The notes below the pieces were generated by a model. That model was not told the DNA's origin and did no database searches. It was given only the letters and a program-made list of their open reading frames with translations. Of a stretch of 64,000 nt of DNA, positions 46,111-54,016 are shown in pieces (within the stretch, counting starts at the first letter, position 1; each line of letters opens with the position of its first letter). The stretch is from NCBI RefSeq assembly GCF_000186865.1, contig NW_008705565.1, positions 1,325,686 through 1,389,685 of the forward strand, written 5' to 3'. The position numbers were made by a program, and so were the translations under genes. The DNA is from Aureococcus anophagefferens (Eukaryota; Sar; Pelagophyceae; Pelagomonadales; Pelagomonadaceae).

Positions 46111-46386
46111 GGTCGTAAGCCGCTCGCGCGCGCTCAGGGCCTCCTGCTCCGCTCCACACCTAGGTGTGGACTGGCGATTGACCCTGCGGCCAAGGCCCCG
46201 ACTTCCCGGACCTGTCCGTAGGCCTGTCCGTCGACCGGCCGCGCCGCCTTCGCCGCCGAAGGCCCCCCTCCGCCGCAGCGCGACCCGCGCGAGAAGCCGC
46301 CTCTACAGACACGAGCTCACCCGCGGCCGTTCCGCCCGCGCGGCGTCGCCGGCGCGACCGGGGTACAAAATTAGGCGCCGCGCGCG
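46111..46386. promoter_or_regulatory. Spacer upstream of copy C with an 18-bp perfect palindrome
   Basis: This 276-bp region contains the perfect palindrome TCCACACCTAGGTGTGGA at 46153-46170, 43 bp upstream of the copy C start. The half-site TCCACAC equals the outer end of the family B introner inverted repeat (CCACAC/GTGTGG). It could be a binding site for a dimeric factor or a transposon footprint. A run of PyGTCCGT repeats (CCTGTCCGTAGGCCTGTCCGT) lies near 46208. No gene is visible. Confidence 0.45.
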
Positions 46387-47427
46387 CTAGGACTCGAGCT
46401 TGACGAGGCCCGCGTCGGCGAGCTTGCGGATGATGGCGCGCTCGTCCGGGTTCATCATGGCGCGCTGGAACTCGCGGGGGTCGGCGCAGCGCTGCATGAG
46501 GAGCTGCGTCTTCGGGTCCATGAGGAGGTCGCGGAGCGCGGCGTTGTTGAGGACGTCGTCGACCTGCTTGATCTCCTCGGGCGTCTTCGCCGGCGCGGGC
46601 CCCTGGCCCTTGGCGGCGTCCTCGACGACCTTGGCGGCGAGGGGCCCGAGCTGCTCCTTCTCGTCGGCCGTGGGCGGCGGCGGCGGCGCGGCCGCGCCGA
46701 GCTTCTCGAAGTGGCCGCCCATGACCTCGCAGAAGTCGGTCAGGAACTGCTTGAGCTCCGGGTCGTCGTCGAACTGCTTCGCGCCGGCCTTGGGGTCCTT
46801 GCGGAGCGCCTCGAGCGCCGCCTGGCATCTGGGATCGCCCATGCCGCGCGCGAGCGCGGGCCGCTCGGCCATGGCCTTGACGAGCTCCGGCGTGACCCAG
46901 TCGCCGCCCTTGAGCGCCTGGGCCATGGGGTGCGACGAGCCCTCCATGTTCGCCGCGACCTCGGATCGGATCGCGGAGCGGACCGACGCGCCGTCGTCCG
47001 CGGGCGGCCGCGCGGTGATCGTCACGGGGTCCGCGGGCTCCGCCGGCGCCCGGGGCTCCGCCGGCGCCCGCTTCTTGGCCTTGGGCTTGGCGTCGAAGAA
47101 GCCCTTCTTCAGGCCCTTCTTCATGCCGTCGCCGAAGGACTTCTTCATCCGCTTGTCCTCCTCTTTCCGCTTCGCCGCGCGCGCGGTCCGATCCGTCGAC
47201 GCGTCCGCCATCATGAGGTCCATGAGCGACGCCTCCTCCTCCTCGGCCTCGGCCTCGGGCTCCGCCGCCGCGGCGGCGGCCTCCATGTCGAAGGCGCCGT
47301 CCTCGCCGACCTCGACGATCTTCGGCTTGGCGGCGGCGCCGCCGCTCGCCTCGTCGAGCTTGAGCATGGAGAGCTTCGAGCTCGGCGCCGCGTCGCCCAT
47401 GAGCGTCTGGTCCGCGGAGACAGCCAT
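46387..47427 (-). CDS. STI1-like C-terminal-domain protein, 346 aa
   Basis: The N-terminus is short and acidic (EEEEASLMDLMMAD). A basic stretch (KKSFGDGMKKGLKKGFFDAK) follows, and then two helical DP/STI1-like parts: DDPELKQFLTDFCEVMGG and LNNAALRDLLMDPKTQLLMQ with MMNPDERAIIRKLADAGLV at the end. STI1/DP domains occur in HSP70/HSP90 co-chaperones and ubiquilins and bind hydrophobic client segments. No TPR domain is present, so it is not HOP itself. The ATG at 47427 lies inside a 36-bp tandem repeat; the upstream copy has ATA at the same place. Co-chaperone role is inferred. Confidence 0.68.
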   Translation of the reverse strand: MAVSADQTLMGDAAPSSKLSMLKLDEASGGAAAKPKIVEVGEDGAFDMEAAAAAAEPEAEAEEEEASLMDLMMADASTDRTARAAKRKEEDKRMKKSFGDGMKKGLKKGFFDAKPKAKKRAPAEPRAPAEPADPVTITARPPADDGASVRSAIRSEVAANMEGSSHPMAQALKGGDWVTPELVKAMAERPALARGMGDPRCQAALEALRKDPKAGAKQFDDDPELKQFLTDFCEVMGGHFEKLGAAAPPPPPTADEKEQLGPLAAKVVEDAAKGQGPAPAKTPEEIKQVDDVLNNAALRDLLMDPKTQLLMQRCADPREFQRAMMNPDERAIIRKLADAGLVKLES

Positions 47428-47470
47428 ATTGCCGATGAGCGTCTGGTCCGCGGAGACGGCTATATTGCCG
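47399..47470 (-). repeat. 36-bp tandem duplication across the start codon
   Basis: Two 36-bp units encode N-(M/I)-AVSADQTL-(M/I)-G back to back. In the inner unit the second codon is ATG and serves as the start. In the outer unit it is ATA, so the outer copy cannot start there and lies in the 5' UTR. The units differ at only two or three bases. Confidence 0.8.
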
Positions 47471-47574
47471 GGCGCTGCGGACGCGACGCGACGCGAGGCG
47501 CTGGGGCAGCGGTTGAGCAGGTTTTGTTTTTTGCCACAGGTGTTTTTGCACTTTTTCTCCACAACAGGGAGAGC
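47428..47574. promoter_or_regulatory. 147-bp divergent spacer with T-rich tract before the dsRBD gene
   Basis: The spacer separates the STI1-like start from the dsRNA-binding protein start. Just before the plus-strand ATG there is a T-rich tract ending CTCCACAACAGGGAGAGC. That looks like a polypyrimidine tract with an AG acceptor, so a 5'-UTR intron end is possible. Promoter role is inferred from position. Confidence 0.35.
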
Positions 47575-48582
47575 ATGGACACGACCCTCAGCAACGAGCG
47601 CGTCTACGAGATGGGGGCCAGCACCCTCACCAGCGGCAAACACGAGCGCGTCGACGCCATCGACGGCGCCTACGTCGCCACCATCACCTTCACGAGCCGA
47701 CCCTGCGCGACGGAGGCCATGGCGCTCGCCGCCGCGCGCCAGCTCGCCGCGCCGCAGCACGCAGCGACCGACGTCGACATGGCGCCGCCGGCGCAGAAGA
47801 AGCGCAAGCGGACGGCGGACCACGACCCCATGGACTTCGCGGACAGCGCGGCGCTGCTCCGCGAGTACGCGCACCGCCAGGGCAAAAGCCTCGCCTTCGA
47901 CTTCTCGCACAAGGAGGGCGTGGGCCACAAGTGCGTCGCGACCGTCGGCGGCGTCAAGCACTGGGGCGCCGCGAAGCAGTCCAAGGCCTCGGCGCAGCTC
48001 GACGCCGCCGACGAGTTCTTCGCGTCGCTGAGCGGCTGCGAGCCGCGGTCCGCGGATCCGCTCGTCGCGTCGTGGCGCGCGCGATTCTCGAAGGACCTCG
48101 CCGACGTCACCGCGCGCTGCGGCCTCGCGGACCGCTTCGCCTGGCGCCGCGGCGGCCTGCCGCCCGCGGTGGAGGACGCGCACACGCGCGCGTTCCTCCA
48201 CTTCGCCTGGCGCCGCGGCGACGACGCGCCCAAGGACGCGGTCGAGTGCTTCAGCGCGATGCGCAACTACCTCCGGACGTCGCGCGAGGACGGCATGGCG
48301 AAGAAGCGCGCCGCGCCCGACGTGGGCCTGACGGCCGCCGAGTGCCGCGCGCTCCTCGCGACGCACGTGTCGGGCAAGTTCGCGTCCGTCCTCGGCCGCG
48401 TCGCGCGCGTCGCCGTGGCCCAGGGGTCCCAGGCGGGGCCCGACGGCGCACCGTGGTCGTCGGGCGGCCTCGACGGCAAGAAGAACACGCTCGGCGACCA
48501 CGAGTGGGGCCTCTTCGCCGTCCTCGACGACGGCTCGGGCGTCGAGTTCTCCTACAAGAAGCTCAAGTGGCCGGGGAGCTAA
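47575..48582 (+). CDS. Double-stranded-RNA-binding-domain protein, 335 aa
   Basis: Residues about 90-160 match a dsRNA-binding motif: SAALLREYAHRQGKSLAFDF, then GVGHKCVATVGG and GAAKQSKASAQLDAADEFFA. The G-x-x-H and KxSKxxAxxxAA-type residues contact RNA in this fold. A basic KKRKR stretch before it could be a nuclear signal. The C-terminal 170 residues, with repeated FAWRRGG segments (DRFAWRRGGLPP, HFAWRRGDDAP), are not a family I know. The ATG at 47575 is the first after the divergent spacer. Its stop codon (48580-48582) directly abuts the stop of the opposite-strand NYN gene. Role unknown; RNA silencing or RNA editing partners are possible. Confidence 0.75.
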   Translation: MDTTLSNERVYEMGASTLTSGKHERVDAIDGAYVATITFTSRPCATEAMALAAARQLAAPQHAATDVDMAPPAQKKRKRTADHDPMDFADSAALLREYAHRQGKSLAFDFSHKEGVGHKCVATVGGVKHWGAAKQSKASAQLDAADEFFASLSGCEPRSADPLVASWRARFSKDLADVTARCGLADRFAWRRGGLPPAVEDAHTRAFLHFAWRRGDDAPKDAVECFSAMRNYLRTSREDGMAKKRAAPDVGLTAAECRALLATHVSGKFASVLGRVARVAVAQGSQAGPDGAPWSSGGLDGKKNTLGDHEWGLFAVLDDGSGVEFSYKKLKWPGS

Positions 48583-49627
48583 TCACTGGAAAATATACGT
48601 CGGGTCGGGCGCGCCCGGATCCGGCGGGGGCGCCTTGGGCCGCCGGCCGCCGCAGCGCGCGTCGAAGAACGAGTCGCCGTCCAAAAGGAGCGGCGGCTCG
48701 CTCGCGCTCCGGCGGCGCCGCCGGCCCCGGCGGGTCCTCGCGGCCGGCGCGGCGGCGTCGTCCGGCACGGCCGCGTCGGGCGCGGCGGGCGCGGGCGCTG
48801 CGGCGTCGGGCGCATCGGGCGCGGCGGCGTCGCGCGCGGCGTCCGCCGCGTCGGGCGGCGACGGGTCCGAATCGTCGCCGTTGACGAGCGACGCCCAGGC
48901 GACGCGGCGCGCGGCGGGCACGAGGCCCCGGAAGGTCTCCGACGACGCCGCGCCGTGGGCGAGGAGCACGACGCAGCCCGCCGCGCGGCAGCGGACGACG
49001 CAGGCCGCGAAGTCGCTGTCGCCGGAGACGATGACGACGACCTGTGTGGAAATCAACCACTGGTTTGGGGGGTCCCCACCAAACTTCAGAACTCTCTAGC
49101 TCCGTCAAATCGAAGTCGATTCGGCTGATTTTTGGACGGATCGATCGCTCTCGTCGAGTTCTTGAAACAAGGCAGAAGAGCTTGCGTCGAAACGGTCGCA
49201 TACGATCACATTGAAGTCGGGTTGAAGATTTGATTTCCACACAGACGGCGACGCGGCGCCGCAGCTGCGGTGGCGTCGCCGACGCGAGCATGGCGTCGAC
49301 GTCGCGCTGGATCGCGAGGTCCGCGGCGCCGGGCTTGGGCGACACGGCGACGTGGCGCCAGCCGAGCGTGTCGAGCGCTTTCAGCGCCGCGGGCCGCGGC
49401 GCGGCCGAGCTCCGCGCGGGCACGTAGAACGACAGCGTGCGCGCGCCGCGCGCCGTCGCCTCCGCGACGCTGTGGCCGGCGCCCGCGGCGCCGGTGACGA
49501 AGTCCATGAGCCGCGCGTGCATCTCCGCGGCGCCCTTCGCCGTGCGCGCGCAGCCGCAGTTCTCCACGTCCCAATAGATGTCGAGGCTCACCGGCGCCGC
49601 GGCAGCGGCGCTGTTGCAGGCGCCCAT
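48583..49627 (-). CDS. NYN-domain (MARF1-like) RNase, 277 aa, two exons split by an introner
   Basis: Exon 1 is 49627-49253 and exon 2 is 49041-48583. The NYN/PIN-like nuclease motifs are LDIYWDVENC (Asp20, Asn23), the middle acidic motif KPGAADLAIQRDVDAML, and VVVIVSGDSDFAACV (Asp133, Asp135). The last lies immediately after the splice junction. MARF1-type NYN domains cleave RNA. The protein starts MGACNSAAA, which fits the N-myristoylation pattern MGxxxS with a palmitoylatable Cys4, so membrane attachment is possible. The first in-frame ATG is at 49627; an upstream open frame starts with GTG only. The C-terminal half is Ala/Asp/Pro-rich. Splicing at GT (49252) and AG (49042) joins the frame in phase 0. 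Confidence 0.85.
49042..49244 (+). mobile_element. Introner element, family B (copy 2), antisense to its gene
   Basis: A 203-bp element with a perfect 15-bp inverted repeat, CTGTGTGGAAATCAA. The flanking 8-bp duplication is ACGACGAC (49034-49041) and ACGGCGAC (49245-49252), with one mismatch. The host gene is on the minus strand. Read that way, the left duplication supplies GTCGCCGT as donor and the inverted repeat ends CCACACAG as acceptor. The core GGCTGATTTTTGGACG lies on the plus strand, opposite to the gene. The inverted repeat differs from copy 1 at one position, and the difference is mirrored at both ends. Confidence 0.92.
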
Positions 49628-49633
49628 CGCAGA

Positions 49634-49724
49634 GCTAGCAAGGGCGCAAGGCCAATCGCAAGAGCTAGCACTACTGGCGCAAGGCAAAGCTAGCAGACCA
49701 TCAGCCACGACTCAAGGAGCTAGC
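49634..49724. promoter_or_regulatory. Four regularly spaced GCTAGC palindromes upstream of the NYN gene
   Basis: GCTAGC occurs at 49634, 49664, 49689 and 49719, with starts 30, 25 and 30 bp apart, in the 146-bp spacer upstream of the NYN-RNase start. Between them GGCGCAAGGC is repeated, and a CCAAT box lies at 49652. Spacing near three DNA turns would place the sites on similar faces of the helix. The pattern suggests a factor-binding array; the factor is unknown. Confidence 0.5.
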
Positions 49725-49773
49725 ACATCGCACTCGGCATTCACGATCACGATGCGGTTCATGTTGCGGTCCA

Positions 49774-51381
49774 CTAGGGGTCCCTCGTTAGCTTCCGCGC
49801 CGCGTCCGGCGCCTTCCAGAGGACGATGGTGCCGTCGACGCTGCCCGACGCGAGCGTCGCCCCGTCGGCGGAGAAGGCGACGCCGTAGACGATGCCCTCG
49901 TGGCGCCGGAGGTCGGCGACGTGCGTCGCGGCGCCGTCGTCGTCGACGGCGAAGAGGCGGACGAGGTAGTTCGCGCTCGCCGTCGCGAGCGTGGCGCCGT
50001 CGTGCGCGAAGGCGACGCCGTAGACCCAGGCGTCGTGGCGGAGCGCCGCGGTGCGCTCCCAGGTCCCGCGCGTCGGCCGGTGCAGCGCGACTCTCTCGTC
50101 CTGCGACGACGACGCGAGCGCGCCCCGCGGGCTCCAGGCGACGCCGTAGACCCAGCTCGCGTGGCAGTCCAGGCGCGCGACCTCCGCGCCGTCCTCGGCG
50201 CGCCAGACGCGCACGGCGCCGTCGTCGGAGCCCGACGCGAACGTCGCGCCCGTTTTCGCGTCGAAGGCGACGGCGCGGACGGCGCCGAAGCCGCCGGACC
50301 GCGCGTAGACGAGGGCCCCGTGGCCCCGCTCCGCCGCGCCGACGGCGAAGGCGCGCACGTGGCCGTCCCAGGACCCGGAGACCACGAGGTCGCCGCGCAC
50401 GGCGACGCAGAGCACCTCGCGGTCGTGGTCCGCCAAGGTCGCGACCTGTGTGGAATGAAACTTCAGAATTCTCTAGCTCGATCACATCGAAGTCGATTCG
50501 GCTGATTTTTGGACGAATCGATTGCTCTCGTCGGGTTCTCGAAGCACAGCCGAAGAGCGTGCGTCGAAACTGTCGCATATATGCGCACATTGAAGTCGGG
50601 TTGAAGATTTGAATTCCACACCGGTCGCGACGCAGCGCCAGCCGGGCTCCGCGCACTCGTCCTCGAAGGCGACGGACTTGGCGCGGGGCCGCTCCACGGG
50701 CGGCGGCGCGGGCCCCGCGTCGGGCGCCGACGCGAGCCAGGCACCGAGGCAGGCCCGGTGGCACCGCTGGCCGCAGCACGGCAGCGCGACCGCGCGTTCG
50801 CCGTCGGCGACGCCGCAGACGGCGCAGGCGCCGCCCGGCCCCGCGCAGGGCGCGCGCGGCGCGGCGCCGCCGCGCTGGTAGTCCGCGGCGGCGCCGTAGG
50901 ACGCGAGCGCCGAGGCCCGGGGCGCCGCGGAGCCCCGCCGCGCGCCGCGCGTCAGCGACGGCGACCGCGACCGCGCGGGCCGCGCGGCGCCGTCGACGCG
51001 GCGCCAGAGCTTGACCGCGTTGTCGTAGGACGCCGACGCGAGCAGCGCGCCCGTCTCCGAGAAGGCGACGTGGCGCACGATGGACGCGTGGCCCCGGAGC
51101 GTGCCCGCGGGCTCGCCGCCCCGCCAGAGCTGGACCGCCGCGCCGACGCCGGACGCGAGGAGCGGCTCGCCCCGCTCCGTGACGACGCTGAAGCCCATGA
51201 CGACGTGCCAGACGCTCCAGGGCAGGCCCGGGTTCCCCCGCAGGAGCCGCGCGGCGCGCCGCCGCACGTCCAGCGGCAGCGCGCCGTGGAGCCGCACGGT
51301 CCAGGCGCCCCGCGGCGGCGCGTAGTGGAGGGCCGTCACGCTGTCGTCGTTCGTCATGCGCACGCGCGTCGACGCCTCCAT
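49774..51381 (-). CDS. WD40-repeat protein with an embedded RING-like zinc finger, 473 aa, split by an introner
   Basis: Exon 1 is 51381-50632 and exon 2 is 50445-49774. WD40 blades occur on both sides of the insertion: GHASIVRHVAFSETGALLAS with NAVKLW in exon 1, and DREVLCVAVRGDLVVSGSWD, ASGSDDGAVRVW, HASWVYGVAWSPRG and LASGSVDGTIVLW in exon 2. A cysteine/histidine cluster sits between blades (CAVCGVADGERAVALPCCGQ, RCHRACLGAWL). It resembles the first part of a RING finger, but the last CxxC pair is not seen. The introner is removed by GT (50631) and AG (50446), restoring WRCVATLADHD. Start at 51381 is the ATG nearest to the first conserved blade; longer in-frame starts exist. It may be a ubiquitin-ligase-like scaffold. 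Confidence 0.78.
50446..50623 (+). mobile_element. Introner element, family B (copy 3), internally deleted
   Basis: A 178-bp element with exact 8-bp duplications GTCGCGAC (50438-50445 and 50624-50631). Relative to copies 1 and 2 it lacks about 25 bp next to one end, including the CCACTGGTTTGGG segment. That shortens the inverted repeat to CTGTGTGGAAT on one side and CGGTGTGGAATTCAA on the other. It is antisense to the host gene. The duplication supplies GTCGCG as donor and CCACACAG is the acceptor, so it appears to splice despite the damaged repeat. Confidence 0.9.
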
Positions 51382-51589
51382 GGTGCTGGTGGGTCCCAGG
51401 GACCAGCGCCCGAGGACCAGTGACTGATTCGGCGTGCGGCAGTGGACGACGACAACAGGAGCGGAGAGCTCGGCCTGTGAGAGCTCGACCTGTTCACACA
51501 CGAAGTCGAGACAGCTTCGCATCTTCAAGGTGCAGATGCGCATCATCATGGTGCAGGAATTCCATCGACGCGCAGGAGCTGGCTTTATT
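51382..51589. promoter_or_regulatory. 208-bp divergent spacer
   Basis: It lies between the WD40 gene start and the phosphoesterase start. Short near-repeats TGTGAGAGCTCGACCTG and GGAGAGCTCGGCCTG occur near 51462-51490. Both genes' frames stay partly open into it, so each start could lie slightly upstream. No separate gene is seen. Confidence 0.35.
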
Positions 51590-53374
51590 ATGATGCCGGA
51601 CGACGGGCTGCCCCGGCGGTCCCACGTCCGGTTCGGGGCCTTCGCCCTCGCGGCCGTCGGCCTCGTCGTCTTCTACGGCGAGCGGCGCCGCGCGCCGTCG
51701 CCCGTCGCGTCGCCGGCCCTCCTCGAGGAGCGCGCGCGAACGACGCCTCTTGCGACGAGCCACAGCCCCGCGGCGTCGTCCTGCGCGGCCTGCGAGGCCG
51801 CGGCGGAAGCGGCCCTGAGCTTCGCCTTCGTCGACGGCTGGAGCTGGGCCGACGGCGGCGGCGAGGCCGACGCGCTCTCGCGCTTCGCCCGAGCGTACGC
51901 GTCCTCGCTCCAAAGAACTCGGCGGCCCGCGGCGGCGGCGACCCCCGACGCCTCCGAGGCGGCGTCGGACGCCATCCTCGCCCGCGAGCTCGCCTACGCG
52001 CTCGCCCTGGAGGAGGGCGCGCCGTCGTCCGCGGGCGCCGTCTGCGGACGCATCGGCGCGTGCGGCGTCGCCTCCGGTAAACTCGCGCGCCTCGACGCCG
52101 AGGCCGCGCCCCGCCCCAACGTCGTCGTCTCCAAGGCCCACGCGTCGCGCGACGACTACGGCCTCGTCCGCGTGACGCGGACCGCCGACGCGTCCGACGA
52201 CTCGACGTTCGCCTGGGCCGACTACGACCACCAATTCCGCTACCGCTGGACGCAGCTGAGGGTGGCGACGGGCCTCGTGGCGACGGACGGCGGCGCCGCG
52301 ACCGTGGATCTAGGCGACGGCGAATCCATGACGATCGCCGTGCCCGCGGCGGGCGCCGGCGCCGTCGGCGTGCTGTTGAGCGACCCGTGCTTCGCGTCGA
52401 CGTACGTCATGTGCGCGCTCGGCGCGGCCTTCGACACGGGCGAGCGCACGCCGGCGCTGCTCAACGCGCTGCTCGAGGGGCCCGCGCAGGCGCCGGGCGA
52501 GGCGGCGTCCTACTGGGCCATGATGGGCGACGACCTCTACGACCGCGACGGCGACCTCACGGCGAGCTGGTGGAACTCGTTGAGTTCCGCGGCCCAGTCG
52601 CGGCTCTTCCTCACGACGGCGGGGAACCACGACCTGTGGATCGACGGCAACCCCGGCGACGCGACGCAGGGCGACCAGTACGGCAACGGCTTCGTCCAGT
52701 TCTACGGCCAGGACACCGTCGCCGCGCTCGCGGACGCGGCGGCGCCCTTCGACTTCTCCGTGGACCCGGACGCGGCCTTCGCGACGTTCCCCGCGCGCGC
52801 CGAGGCGGCGCTCGCGGCCCCGTCGAACACGATCTGGTGGAACCAGATCGGCAACGTGGGCTTCGCGGGGTTCTCGTCGGCCTACGCTTTGAACGAAACC
52901 GCGCGCTACTTCACCGAGGCCTGCGACTGGGCGGTGGGCGCCTACGCCGCGGGCACGCTCGACCTGTTCGTCATCGCGGGCCACTGGTCCCAGTTCGGCG
53001 ACGGCGCGCCGGCGAACACGCCGACGCCCCACGTGCACAAGCTCGCGGCCGCGGGCGCGTTCGGCGACTCGTGCTCGCGGCTCGCGGCGGACGACCGCCT
53101 CAAGTTCGTCGAGGGCCACACGCACTGCAACGCCGTCGTCTCCGAGGGCCGCGGCTGGATGGTCGCGGCCCAGGGCATGTCGGGCTGCGGCGCCTACGCG
53201 ATCACCGTGCTCGACACGCGCGACGACGCGGCGCTTCTGCTGAATTTCCCCATCGCGAACGTCGACGGCATGGACAACTACGACGCGCTCCTCGACTGCT
53301 TCTCCACGCGGGGCGCCCGGGCCTGCGCGGACTACGCCGACGTCTGGCTGAACCAGTCCCTCGCGCGGCGATAG
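51590..53374 (+). CDS. Membrane-anchored calcineurin-like metallophosphoesterase, 594 aa
   Basis: A type II signal anchor lies at about residues 15-32 (FGAFALAAVGLVVFY). The C-terminal 330 residues carry metallophosphoesterase motifs: MMGDDLYDRDGD, TTAGNHDLW (GNHD), VIAGHWSQ and EGHTHCNAVV (GH-x-H). These bind two metal ions in purple-acid-phosphatase-like enzymes. The first DxH motif is not obvious; the nearest candidate is LLSDPCFA, so one metal ligand may be changed. The catalytic part should face the lumen or outside. The ATG at 51590 (or 51593) is chosen because the anchor follows directly. Substrate unknown; phosphate scavenging is possible. Confidence 0.8.
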   Translation: MMPDDGLPRRSHVRFGAFALAAVGLVVFYGERRRAPSPVASPALLEERARTTPLATSHSPAASSCAACEAAAEAALSFAFVDGWSWADGGGEADALSRFARAYASSLQRTRRPAAAATPDASEAASDAILARELAYALALEEGAPSSAGAVCGRIGACGVASGKLARLDAEAAPRPNVVVSKAHASRDDYGLVRVTRTADASDDSTFAWADYDHQFRYRWTQLRVATGLVATDGGAATVDLGDGESMTIAVPAAGAGAVGVLLSDPCFASTYVMCALGAAFDTGERTPALLNALLEGPAQAPGEAASYWAMMGDDLYDRDGDLTASWWNSLSSAAQSRLFLTTAGNHDLWIDGNPGDATQGDQYGNGFVQFYGQDTVAALADAAAPFDFSVDPDAAFATFPARAEAALAAPSNTIWWNQIGNVGFAGFSSAYALNETARYFTEACDWAVGAYAAGTLDLFVIAGHWSQFGDGAPANTPTPHVHKLAAAGAFGDSCSRLAADDRLKFVEGHTHCNAVVSEGRGWMVAAQGMSGCGAYAITVLDTRDDAALLLNFPIANVDGMDNYDALLDCFSTRGARACADYADVWLNQSLARR

Positions 53375-53407
53375 TAATCCGCTCGGGTCTTTACGTTGGT
53401 CGTTCGC

Positions 53408-53767
53408 TCATCGAGTCGTGTCCATCTGGCGGCGGCCGGCGACGAGCGCCGCGCGCGCCTCCTTGCCCCGCGCCTTCTGCTCGCCGAGGCGCTTCTCCGT
53501 GCCCGTCGGGCCCGCGCCGAGGTCCATCTTCTTCGGCGCGGTCCGCGCGGCCTTGCGCCGCGCCTTGACGACCAGGACCGCCTCCTCGTACTTGGCCGGG
53601 TCCCGCGACGCGCCGCGCACGAGGCCCTTGGGGATCTTGCGCTTCTTCGCGGGCTTGCCCTCCTTCTTCGCCTTCTTCTTCTCGAGGCGCGCCTTCGTCG
53701 CGGCCTCGCGCTTGAGCAGCTCCTCGTGCTTGTCCTTGCGCGCCTGGAGGCGGTTCTTCCGGGACAT
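53408..53767 (-). CDS. Small basic nucleolar-type protein, 119 aa
   Basis: A short, highly charged protein: MSRKNRLQARKDKHEELLKR, then KARLEKKKAKKEGKPAKKRK and ending GRRQMDTTR. Lys and Arg make up about a third of the residues, and the first half should form a charged helix. Such composition is typical of ribosome-biogenesis or RNA-binding factors, but I do not recognise a family. It is intronless and starts at the ATG at 53767. The stop lies 33 bp from the converging phosphoesterase stop. The conserved-looking middle (IPKGLVRGASRDPAKYEEAV) would be the best search query. Confidence 0.65.
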   Translation of the reverse strand: MSRKNRLQARKDKHEELLKREAATKARLEKKKAKKEGKPAKKRKIPKGLVRGASRDPAKYEEAVLVVKARRKAARTAPKKMDLGAGPTGTEKRLGEQKARGKEARAALVAGRRQMDTTR

Positions 53768-54016
53768 GATGTCTGTCGCGTTTCGCGGAGGTTTTAGAGC
53801 GGTTTCGGTCGGTCTAGCTCGTGCGGCGGCGCACAGGCCGGTCTATCGCGCCTCTCTCGCCCGATGCACCTCGAGTGCGCCGAGCCCGTCTTGCGGCAAC
53901 ATCGCCGAACGGGTTGTGGCAAGACGAGGCTGGCTTTACAAAACACGAGCAAAAAGTAGCCTCGGCGGAGCAAAAAGCGACGCCGCGCGGAGGCGACAAC
54001 TCCTCCAACCTCTCGA
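53768..54016. promoter_or_regulatory. 249-bp divergent spacer
   Basis: It lies between the basic-protein start and the WD40 start. A-rich AGCAAAAAGTAGC and AGCAAAAAGCGAC stretches form a near repeat at about 53948-53981, close to the WD40 gene. No TATA box is seen. Confidence 0.35.
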
